Made by a program: the position numbers and the translations under genes
Source of the DNA: Nitrosococcus wardiae
Lineage (GTDB): Bacteria > Pseudomonadota > Gammaproteobacteria > Nitrosococcales > Nitrosococcaceae
DNA: 64,000 bases
Assembly (NCBI RefSeq): GCF_004421105.1
Contig: NZ_CP038033.1
Coordinates: 1,693,659 to 1,757,658, forward strand
Reading direction: 5' to 3'
Part shown: in pieces, positions 1 through 7,622 of the stretch
Layout of the letters: every line of letters starts with the position of its first letter
How positions within the stretch are numbered: position 1 is the stretch's first letter
The notes under the pieces: model-generated
Seen by the model: the letters and a program-made list of their open reading frames with translations, nothing else
Database searches by the model: none
Told to the model about the DNA's origin: nothing

Positions 1-904
1 ACTTACACTAGCAAGAAAGGATCTCTTTCGGAGGTTTCTTTCTGAGAATGGTTTTAATGTGCCACGTTCAGGCTCATTTTACTCTTTGCAAGAAGCTATC
101 GACTGGGCATCTACAGTTAATCTGCCTGTCTTTGTAAAACCTATCGATTCCTCGGGAAGTAAAGGCCTGACTTTTGTGAATCATTTGTCAGATCTTGAAA
201 AAGCCTTTGATTACGCACAGTCATTTTCCCGAGAAAAAGTAGTCGTTATTGAAGAGCAAATAGAAAAATCTGGCTACCAAATTGATAGCGATGTTTTCAT
301 GGTGGATGGTAAATTGCAATTTTGGCAGTGGGGTGACCAACATCAGGATCCAGTATGCAACCCCTATGCGCCTATATCATCAAGCTATCCTTCAATAATC
401 GACCACGATATAGGACTAGAAGCGGCGCGCCAAGTTGAGAGACTACTAAACTCTCTTTCCTTTAAAAGAGGCGCATTTAACGTGGAATTTCTAGTAGATA
501 TTAATAAGCGTATTTGGATCCTTGAAATTGGTGCAAGAAACGGCGGGAAGAATATCCCTATAGCTATAAAGTATGCAACGGGTGTAGATCTGATTAAATA
601 TACGGTAGATGCGGCTTTGGGAGAAGACTGCTCAAATCTGTCAAACGCCCCAGTGAAGGGTTTTTGGTCAAACTACACGATTCATTCCAGGGCAACTGGG
701 ACTTTCAAGGATCTCTGGATCTCAAATCGCGCGCAAAATAATATCGTTGAGCAGCATCTCTGGATAAAACCAGGCCAAACAGTAATGAAATACCGTAGCT
801 CTAGTGATACGTTGGGTACTATGATAATGCGTTACGACAGCATGGAGCAAATGCTTGAAATGACAGATAACATGGAAAAGGATGTTCGTGTTATTGTCGA
901 ATAA
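1..904 (+). CDS. ATP-grasp domain protein, 5' end cut by window edge
   Basis: The reading frame is open from base 2 to the stop at 904 (300 residues visible), so the real start lies left of the window. A GTG at 59 is internal: the residues before it (LTLARKDLFRRFLSENGFNV) continue the fold. Visible ATP-grasp signs are the Lys/Gly-rich nucleotide loop KPIDSSGSKG, the IEEQIEKSGYQIDSDVF strand region, and the metal-binding end FLVDINKRIWILEIGARNGG. Such enzymes (carbamoyl-phosphate-synthase-like or D-Ala ligase-like) join a carboxylate to an amine or thiol using ATP. Here it sits 17 bp before a sulfotransferase in a polysaccharide region, so it may modify a sugar or amino-sugar precursor. The substrate cannot be read from sequence. 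Confidence 0.8.
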   Translation, partial: LTLARKDLFRRFLSENGFNVPRSGSFYSLQEAIDWASTVNLPVFVKPIDSSGSKGLTFVNHLSDLEKAFDYAQSFSREKVVVIEEQIEKSGYQIDSDVFMVDGKLQFWQWGDQHQDPVCNPYAPISSSYPSIIDHDIGLEAARQVERLLNSLSFKRGAFNVEFLVDINKRIWILEIGARNGGKNIPIAIKYATGVDLIKYTVDAALGEDCSNLSNAPVKGFWSNYTIHSRATGTFKDLWISNRAQNNIVEQHLWIKPGQTVMKYRSSSDTLGTMIMRYDSMEQMLEMTDNMEKDVRVIVE

Positions 905-921
905 GTAGGGAAGCCTCAAAA

Positions 922-1743
922 ATGCCTAATAGAATGCTAACCAAAGTCGCATTACACGGAGTGCCGCGTTCCGGCACGTCCTGGATAGGTGAAATCCTTA
1001 ACAGCTCCCCTTACACTATCTATCGGTATCAACCATTATTCTCGTATGGTTTAAAGGACTTTTTGACACCTGCTTCTACCAAAGAAGATATTAATGATTT
1101 TTTTGATCTGCTTTATCAAAAAGAGGATGATTTCTTAAACCAAACAAAAAAAAGATCATCTGGGAAATTTCCGGTATTTAAAAAGGAAACCTATACTCAT
1201 ATTGTATATAAAGAGGTTCGGTATATTAATATCCTTTTTAATCTTTTGAGAAAATTAGATGATCTCTATCTGTGTTGTGTCATTCGAAACCCGTTGTCAG
1301 TCATTAATTCCTGGCTAAAAGCACCGCGTGAGTTCAGAGGTGATTTGGGTTGGGATGAGTTGGAAGAGTGGCGCTATGCACTAAAAAAAAATCTGAATAA
1401 GCCAGAGGAATTTAACGGCTATGAAAAATGGAAAGAAGCAGCATTAATATTTCATCGACTAAAAGAGCAATACCCTAATCGAGTCCATATTATGCGGTAT
1501 GAGGATTTTCTTTCAATGCCGATAGAACAAACCAAGTTTTTATATGAATCAATTGGTCTAGAACTCACCGAATCAACGATAGATTTTTTGAGCAAGAGCA
1601 TGAATACAGAAAATTCAGATCCCTACTCCGTATACAGAACTAATCAAAATGATAATAGTTGGAGGATGGAGCTTAATCCGCATATTGCAGAGGGAATTCA
1701 AGCTGATCTTCAAGGCAGTGAGCTTGAAATCTATATTAAATAA
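922..1743 (+). CDS. Sulfotransferase family protein
   Basis: A 273-residue protein opening with the PAPS-binding 5'-phosphosulfate loop (HGVPRSGTSWIGEIL, residues about 10-24), and later the 3'-phosphate binding region around YLCCVIRNPLSVINSWLKAPREF (about 115-137), the R/S pattern of PAPS-dependent sulfotransferases. These move sulfate from PAPS to a hydroxyl on a sugar or other small acceptor in the cytosol. It follows the ATP-grasp gene by 17 bp and is probably co-transcribed. Starts at ATG 922; no other good start is near. The acceptor is unknown. A role in sulfating the surface polysaccharide is inferred from the neighbouring glycosyltransferases. Confidence 0.85.
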   Translation: MPNRMLTKVALHGVPRSGTSWIGEILNSSPYTIYRYQPLFSYGLKDFLTPASTKEDINDFFDLLYQKEDDFLNQTKKRSSGKFPVFKKETYTHIVYKEVRYINILFNLLRKLDDLYLCCVIRNPLSVINSWLKAPREFRGDLGWDELEEWRYALKKNLNKPEEFNGYEKWKEAALIFHRLKEQYPNRVHIMRYEDFLSMPIEQTKFLYESIGLELTESTIDFLSKSMNTENSDPYSVYRTNQNDNSWRMELNPHIAEGIQADLQGSELEIYIK

Positions 1744-1900
1744 ATAGGCGTTTGCCGGACTGTGATATTAATAGAAAATTGGCCTGGCACTCCGAAATGT
1801 TTAATTTATCTACTCTTTAAACTGCCGTATTGGCATTCAAATGGATCTGGGCCTAGAAGGTTTTCTTGGCGGCTAGTGAGTCGTTAGGAGAGAGGGTAAC

Positions 1901-3078
1901 TTGGCAATCATTTATAGAATAAAAAAACGATATTGGGCTTTTCTGAACAAGATAAAGAAGTTTCGGGAGTCTCTAATTAAAATAAGATGTGTGCCTAAAA
2001 ATGTTATTAGCAGCATAGCTATTAGAATAGCTAGAAGAAAGGGCTACTCTCCTTACATGGCGCCTTTAGTATGGAATCGCCTATGTAACGATTTTTTCGA
2101 AAATAAAAGTATTCCTTTTCAAAAAAAAAAATATGGGCTTATAAGCGCGGGTTTTTTAGTGAGCGTATTGTACGATATGGATTGACTGATACGAACTATA
2201 AGTCATTTATCCCGGATTTAGTGTATTTGAAAATGCATCCACTTAATGGTGTATACAGCAAATGGATTGATGACAAATTAACAATGCGATATGTTTTCAG
2301 CCATTATGCTGAGTATATGCCAAAGTATTATTTTGAAATACAAAAAAATAAAATTTTGCGGTTGATTGATTATTCTCATAATTTTAATTCAAAACCAGCT
2401 TTTGATGATGTATTGGACCTTTTGAAAGAAGAAGAATGCTTGGCTTTGAAACCCTGGACAGGTTCGGGCGGTAGAGGCTTTCATAAGCTCTCAGTAAAGG
2501 ATGATCAATTTTATCTTGATAATCATAAAATTACTAAAGATGAAATTAAATCTCTATTTGCAAAGCTCGATAATTACATTGTTACTGAATATGTTAGCTC
2601 CCATGCAGAAATACAAAAAATATATGATGTTACGCCTAATACTCTGCGTCTTATGGTAATTTATGATCAGAGTGATGGCCCGCAGATCACCGGAGCATTC
2701 ATGCGCTTCGGAGTGAAGTCTTCAGGTATGGTGGATAATGCCGGGGCAGGGGGAATTTTTTGTGGCGTAAGATTATCCGATGGAGCGCTATTTAGTCCCA
2801 AACAAGCAGTGAATGGGAATGTTATTAATGTTGAGAATCATCCAGATACGGGGGTGACTATAAAAGGGTATTTACCACATTGGGGTATCATAACCAAAAA
2901 AATGATTGAAATTGGGTACAGCATGCCGCAACTTGTATATACAGGCTATGATATCGTCATAACAAATAATAGTTTTAAATTTATTGAGATAAACTCTCAT
3001 CAGGATTTGCAATACATTCAGCCTTTTTTTCCTCTTATGGAAAACGAATATTGTCGACGTTTTTTTACAATAAGATAA
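1901..3078 (+). pseudogene. Sugar-transfer-associated ATP-grasp protein, frameshifted at an A11 tract
   Basis: Two open frames together make one protein. The first begins at TTG 1901 after a purine-rich AGGAGAGAGGG and runs to 2185. The second contains the conserved body and ends at 3078. The frames meet at eleven A residues (2121-2131). Adding one A there gives an unbroken protein of about 392 residues whose junction reads KKKIWAYKRGFFSERIVRYGL, followed by LVYLKMHPLNGVYSKWIDDK, the typical N-terminal half of sugar-transfer-associated ATP-grasp proteins (PF14397-like). The ATP site KPWTGSGGRGFHKL and the C-terminal IEINSHQDLQYIQPF are intact. This may be a true mutation, a slippage-based on/off switch, or a sequencing error in a homopolymer. 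Function in polysaccharide assembly is inferred from family and neighbours. Confidence 0.75.
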
Positions 3079-3310
3079 AAACTTTAATTAATATATTCAG
3101 GGCGATCATTCATTATCAGAAAAATCGCTTTTCCTCTTCGTACCAGCTGCAAGCCTTGCTGCACATTACGGGACTTATGGCGCCAAGCGCAGTGTCACAG
3201 TACTTATCATTGATGTTTATTATTTATAGATTAATGCTCGCGAGGGATGCCTATGGCTGCCTTCGATACATTCACGGGCTAGTTTTTTGCGAGACGCCTA
3301 GGATATTTTC

Positions 3311-3388
3311 CGTATCGGTGCAGGTGTAGTGGTGATGGCTGGCACAGAAACAAATGGGGTCTATGGAGGCAATCCGCGCCACGTCTGA
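3311..3388 (+). pseudogene. Remnant of a hexapeptide-repeat acetyltransferase C terminus
   Basis: One frame reads RIGAGVVVMAGTETNGVY followed by GGNPRHV and a stop. This is the well-known end of left-handed beta-helix acetyltransferases (IGAGavVmaGtxVPNGVYGGNPAr). A TAG lies four codons upstream in the same frame and no start is available, so only a fossil is left. Parts of the upstream 3160-3300 stretch may belong to the same dead gene in other frames. Such enzymes acetylate sugars, in keeping with the cluster. Confidence 0.65.
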
Positions 3389-3448
3389 AGGCAAACAGCA
3401 ATGGACATCACGAAGAGATAAGTTCCCCATTGGATAACAGACAGTGTG

Positions 3449-3600
3449 ATGAAGATCTGCATTATCGGCATGGGGGTCAGCGGCGGCCTGCTCGCTATCA
3501 AGCTTGCACTGCCGGAAAAGATGTCACTGCTGTCGGCAGGGCTTATATTTTGAAGTAATGCATGAGAACGGACTTTATTGGAGATGACAGGTGGTACTCA
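3449..3600 (+). pseudogene. Remnant of a 2-dehydropantoate 2-reductase-like (PanE/ApbA) gene
   Basis: From ATG 3449 the frame reads MKICIIGMGVSGGLLAIKLA, the Rossmann GxGxxG start of the ketopantoate reductase family. After this the similarity jumps frame: AGKDVTAVGR appears in a second frame and FEVMHENGLYW in a third, before a stop. At least two indels are needed to join them. The family reduces 2-dehydropantoate with NADPH, but this copy cannot be functional. Its presence among polysaccharide genes suggests debris of an earlier insertion. Confidence 0.6.
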
Positions 3601-3841
3601 GTATATCGTTTCTGGCGGCATGCGGGCTACTGTTGCAGGATATCTAGGCGGGTCCGCACAGGAGATAGAGTAGGCTCAGTTGCTGAACTTGACCAGCTGA
3701 TAGGAACGAATTGTCCTTCTCGGGCGACGCACTCTGCGAGTGTATCAAATTACTTAATTACATGATGCAGTATCCAGTTTTGCGTTGTGAGGCGTTCATT
3801 GCTGTTCCGAATTACTAACATACTAGAAAAAGAAGCTAACC

Positions 3842-4993
3842 GTGAGTAGAAATGTTCCGAGCTATGACTTGACTTATTCGGAAGAGCAAGGCCCATGGCT
3901 TGCTCAGCCGGTCCGTATCACGGAACAGGCTTGGCCCACAGATACTGTGCCTGTTGTCAGCATCCTCTGCATCACTTATAACCATGAAAAATTTATTAGC
4001 GAGTGCCTTGATGGCTTCCTCATGCAGAAAACAACCTTTCCTGTTGAGGTATTGATTCATGATGATGCTTCTACCGACGCCACAGCGGACATTATCCGCG
4101 AGTATGAGGGCCAATTTCCCCATATTATTAAGCCCATTTACCAAACTGAGAATCAGTATTCTAAAGGGGTGAAGCCAAATCCAACTTTTAACATTCCAAG
4201 GGCCAAAGGCAAATACATCGCTATCTGCGAAGGGGATGACTATTGGACAGACCCGTTAAAACTGCAAAAGCAGGTAGATTTTTTGGAAGCCAATCCTGAT
4301 TTTTCTATATGCTTTCATAAGGTCAAAATTTTAAAGGATGGTCAATTAATAGATGATTACATTACAAAAGTACCCAGGTTTGAATCTACTCTGCTTGATT
4401 TAGTTGCGGGCAACTATATTCATACTCTTTCCTGTGTTTGTAAAAATCGGGGTTTTGAAGTTCTTGGATCCAACTTTAGATATTCTCCTATAGGTGATTA
4501 TTATTTCCATTGTATGAATGCCCAATATGGAAAAATTTACTATATAAACGAGACCATGGCAGTTTATAGGGCTCATGATCAGTCCGTTTGGTCAAATAAA
4601 AGTTATCTGTATCGCCAGCAGAAAACACAGGAAGCAAGAAAAGTTATCCTAAAAGATTTATCTAAAGATCATGCAGATGCTATTAATGTATTGGCAAAGT
4701 GTCATATTAATACTGCTTATTTTTTATATCGTGACTATCGCGAAGAATTTTCCCTAGAAGATTTAATTATCACTGATTTTCCTGCTTACACACTTCAGTT
4801 AGCCTCCTTACTTTTTGACTCGTATTCAGAAATCAAAGCCAAAGAATCTGAACTTAAAGAAATTAAAGAGAGACAACATAGTTTATCCTTTGTCTTAAAG
4901 CGATTAGTTCTGATTGTGAAGATGAAGTTAAGTAACTTAAAACGGACAGTTAGAGAAAATGTTCGTCACTATTTTATCAGCAACCGTTCTTAA
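3842..4993 (+). CDS. Glycosyltransferase family 2
   Basis: A 383-residue protein with a GT-A fold near the N terminus: VSILCITYNHEKFISECLDG (about 36-55), the first acidic motif LIHDDASTDATADII, and EGDDYWTDPLKLQKQ carrying the metal-binding DD. The family moves a sugar from a nucleotide sugar to a growing glycan at the cytosolic side of the membrane. The C-terminal third holds a short charged coiled coil (IKAKESELKEIKERQ) and a basic tail, probably for membrane or partner contact. Starts at GTG 3842; the Shine-Dalgarno sequence is weak (AAAGAAG). It stands alone after a decayed stretch. The donor sugar cannot be told. Confidence 0.85.
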   Translation: MSRNVPSYDLTYSEEQGPWLAQPVRITEQAWPTDTVPVVSILCITYNHEKFISECLDGFLMQKTTFPVEVLIHDDASTDATADIIREYEGQFPHIIKPIYQTENQYSKGVKPNPTFNIPRAKGKYIAICEGDDYWTDPLKLQKQVDFLEANPDFSICFHKVKILKDGQLIDDYITKVPRFESTLLDLVAGNYIHTLSCVCKNRGFEVLGSNFRYSPIGDYYFHCMNAQYGKIYYINETMAVYRAHDQSVWSNKSYLYRQQKTQEARKVILKDLSKDHADAINVLAKCHINTAYFLYRDYREEFSLEDLIITDFPAYTLQLASLLFDSYSEIKAKESELKEIKERQHSLSFVLKRLVLIVKMKLSNLKRTVRENVRHYFISNRS

Positions 4994-5223
4994 TTTCTTT
5001 TTTACTTCGCAAGAACAAGCAATATGAACTGATTCCGATAGAAATAGAATTTGATGTTCTTTCAGTTTCCAATCCATAATTAGCGCTATACAGCCAAGAC
5101 AAAATAGTTAGAAAAAATAACCTCCCAAATTAATAGGGGAGGCAGCGAATCACAATTGGAGCTTATGCTCCATGAATATCGCCCACAAAGTTAAGAGCCA
5201 CAAATATTAAATAAAAGTAAGAC

Positions 5224-6288
5224 ATGAAACCGACGATAAGTATCTGTATCCCAGTTTATAATGGCGCTCAATATCTAAGGGCATGCCTAGATAGTGCGCT
5301 TTCCCAAACCTTCAGCGATTTTGAAGTGCTTGTAGTCGACGATCGGTCCTCTGATAATAGCTTGGATATTGCCCACGATTTTGCAGAGCAAGATCCACGT
5401 ATCCGTATTGTCCGTAATAAATTTAATTTAGGTTTGGTTGCAAACTGGAATCGTTGCGTGGAGTTGGCTAAAGGAGAGTGGATCAAGTTTCTTTTTCAGG
5501 ACGACCTGCTTGAGCCTATTTGCTTGGAGCGCATGCTTGCGGAGGCTAACGCCGACACTCCCATTGTGGTATGCCAGCGTGGCTTTCTTTTTGAAGAAAT
5601 GAGTGCAGAAACGCGAGAGGCTTACCTAAGATTTCTCTGGCCTCTGTCTATGGGCGGAGTGTTCGACGAGCGCGGATACATTACTGGAATGGAGTTAGCA
5701 GTGGCGACTCTCAAGCATGTGTGCCTTTCCGCAGGACCCCAGAACTTCATCGGTGAACCCACAGCTGTTATGCTTCACCGTTCCGTATTCGAGCACTTCG
5801 GTTTATTCGAGCCGGTTCTCATTCAGAAGTGCGACCTGGAAATGTGGCTGCGTGTTGGGCTTAATAAGGGGCTTCGATATATTCCAGAGATGCTGGCTCA
5901 CTTCAGGATTCATGGTGGTGCTGCCACGGCTAATAATCGATCCCGCCGCGAGTTCCGCATGTTTTGCTTGGATGGGATAGTGACCAATACTTTGCTTCTT
6001 TATAGCAAGCACTACCAAATCATTCAGCAACTGCTGCGAGAGCGGGGGGAGCTTGGAGCGCAGCGGTGGAAATTGGCGCATCGCATAGAATGGGTTTATC
6101 AGCAGGCGCTAAGGGCAGCAAGGGATCCCAAAAATCCTGATCCTAGCCTGCTAGAAGACTGGAAGGCTACTGCGCAGGCATTTCCTATGCTTACCAGAAC
6201 GCTACGCTCGCGATTGATAACTTGGCAACGAGAGCTGGACCGACACTTATTGTGGCGTTTCCGGTCCCATAGTGCAGTCTCAGATTAG
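5224..6288 (+). CDS. Glycosyltransferase family 2
   Basis: A 354-residue GT-A enzyme: ISICIPVYNGAQYLRACLDS (residues 5-24), VLVVDDRSSDNSLDIA, and KFLFQDDLLEPICLERML with the DD that binds the divalent metal and nucleotide sugar. It lacks membrane segments; the C terminus is basic and probably touches the membrane. ATG 5224 follows a weak AAAGTAAG. The 230 bp before it carry CCTCCC...GGGGAGG, which could form a small hairpin between the two GT2 genes, but without a clear T-run. It is one of six GT2 enzymes here, so the cell-surface glycan is probably complex. The specific linkage is unknown. Confidence 0.88.
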   Translation: MKPTISICIPVYNGAQYLRACLDSALSQTFSDFEVLVVDDRSSDNSLDIAHDFAEQDPRIRIVRNKFNLGLVANWNRCVELAKGEWIKFLFQDDLLEPICLERMLAEANADTPIVVCQRGFLFEEMSAETREAYLRFLWPLSMGGVFDERGYITGMELAVATLKHVCLSAGPQNFIGEPTAVMLHRSVFEHFGLFEPVLIQKCDLEMWLRVGLNKGLRYIPEMLAHFRIHGGAATANNRSRREFRMFCLDGIVTNTLLLYSKHYQIIQQLLRERGELGAQRWKLAHRIEWVYQQALRAARDPKNPDPSLLEDWKATAQAFPMLTRTLRSRLITWQRELDRHLLWRFRSHSAVSD

Positions 6289-6740
6289 AGGCCTGTGTTG
6301 ATCCTCAGTTATTAATGTCGCTGGAGGGCCTTTTCATGGCCATTACAGACGGCAAAGCCTAGGATATGACTGTTTTCGAGTGCTATCTTTTTCCAAAGAT
6401 AGTATCATCGATATACGGACGATATCTGGTATCATCCACTTAATACTTAAGGTATTTTCTTTATGGCCCAACAACGCAAAGATTTAAAGATAAAAAGATT
6501 TGTTAGGAACCTCTTACAACTCTGTGATAGCCCAGATCTAGATTGCTGCCCGTGTTTATCCTAGTACTTAGTTACTTCAAGTAATAGTCTCCAGAAAATT
6601 CTTCGACTACTTCCGGTTAATCTATTCGATCGGTGTGACCTCTTGGCTTTGTTTGCAAGGTGACTCCAAAGCCCAAAGTCCCGCCTTCTAAGACAAGTTT
6701 AAAATCCTTAATCTATGGGGACAGTAGTGGACTAAATAAT
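6289..6740. other. About 450 bp without a supported gene
   Basis: AT-rich spacer between two GT2 genes. It holds only a 33-codon open frame (6463-6564, ending CCPCLS), which has a poor ribosome site and no recognisable family, and short repeats of the kind GATAGTATCATCGATA / GATATCTGGTATCATCC. A GTG at 6660 is in frame with the next gene, but the extra 27 residues do not look like part of the GT fold. Confidence 0.4.
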
Positions 6741-7529
6741 ATGGCCTTGGATATTGCTATACAGATAGTCAATTACAAGACAAAGAAATATTTAATAAAA
6801 AGTTTAAAAGATGTTTTTGATGATTTGAGTAATTGTACCTTTACTTATAAGATCAATATACTGGATAACTGTTCTGGTGATGATTTATCCGACTTGGAAC
6901 TGGAATTCAAAGAAAATAAAAACATAGCTTTCTATTATTCTAATAAGAACCTAGGATTTGGAGCTGGACATAATCTCTTAGCTAAAAAAAGTAGTTCGAA
7001 ATATATTTTACTTCTTAACCCTGATATAGAATTTATTGAAGAAGATACGATTAAACGGTTAATGGAGAAGGCTGAGAAGTCGGATGATATAAAAGTAGTG
7101 GGACCAAAACTGATTGGAAAAGACGGGAAAGTTCAAGTTTATGATCATGGAGAATTACATGGCTTTACTGCCTGGGTCATTAATAATGCTGGGAACGCTT
7201 ATTGGAAAGATAGAAGCGTAGAAGGCGAAGTGGCTTGGGTCTCGGGAGCCGTATTTTTAATCAAGAGATCTGCTTTTGAGAAAGTAGGCGGATTTGATGA
7301 AAATTATTTTCTGTATAAAGAAGAAGAAGATTTATGCCTTGGCATTAGAAAGTTAGGCGGCAAAATTATGTATGTACCGGATATTAAGTTAGAGCATTAT
7401 AATTCTGTAGTTGCAAAAAAAGCAAATTTTATGCCGGCTTCAAAAATATATTATGTTAAAAAACATTATAAAAATCCTGTAAAAAGATACCTTTTGGAAC
7501 GTTTGCAAAGGATTTTGTATCCTGATTGA
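6741..7529 (+). CDS. Glycosyltransferase family 2, rhamnosyltransferase-like
   Basis: From ATG 6741 a 262-residue protein begins directly with the GT-A strand MALDIAIQIVNYKTKKYL. It then shows NKNLGFGAGHNLL and YILLLNPDIEF, the NxGFxxGxN and NPD motifs seen in WbbL-type rhamnosyltransferases, and SGAVFLIKRSAFEKVGGFDE followed by the EEEDLCLGIRKLG acceptor-side motif. WbbL-like enzymes use dTDP-L-rhamnose, which the rfbBACD genes at 51.6-55.0 kb could supply; that link is inference. GTG 6660 would add 27 residues that lack family support. Base composition is more AT-rich than the housekeeping part, as expected for transferred surface genes. Confidence 0.85.
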   Translation: MALDIAIQIVNYKTKKYLIKSLKDVFDDLSNCTFTYKINILDNCSGDDLSDLELEFKENKNIAFYYSNKNLGFGAGHNLLAKKSSSKYILLLNPDIEFIEEDTIKRLMEKAEKSDDIKVVGPKLIGKDGKVQVYDHGELHGFTAWVINNAGNAYWKDRSVEGEVAWVSGAVFLIKRSAFEKVGGFDENYFLYKEEEDLCLGIRKLGGKIMYVPDIKLEHYNSVVAKKANFMPASKIYYVKKHYKNPVKRYLLERLQRILYPD

Positions 7530-7622
7530 GATCAACTAGGCGATAGAATGTACGATAGTTTTTACAGGAATGTTGTTGAGAAAATAAGGTTTCTTAAAAC
7601 TTAATTCTTTTCCGTTTATTCA

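Larger units (their letters stand above)
3079..3841. other. 763-bp gene graveyard with no intact gene
   Basis: No reading frame here has a credible start, length and family fit. The stretch holds at least two recognisable protein remnants (listed separately): the C-terminal turn of a hexapeptide acetyltransferase and the N-terminal nucleotide-binding end of a 2-dehydropantoate 2-reductase. Both are broken by stops and shifts. The rest shows nothing recognisable. Confidence 0.6.

Noticed and set aside
3051-3329. 92-codon open frame overlapping the end of the ATP-grasp gene
   Set aside because: Overlaps the real gene in another frame and then crosses the acetyltransferase fossil in the wrong frame.
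6463-6564. 33-residue peptide beginning MAQQRKDLKIKRF and ending CCPCLS
   Set aside because: No ribosome site, no coupling to neighbours and no known family; could be chance in an AT-rich spacer.
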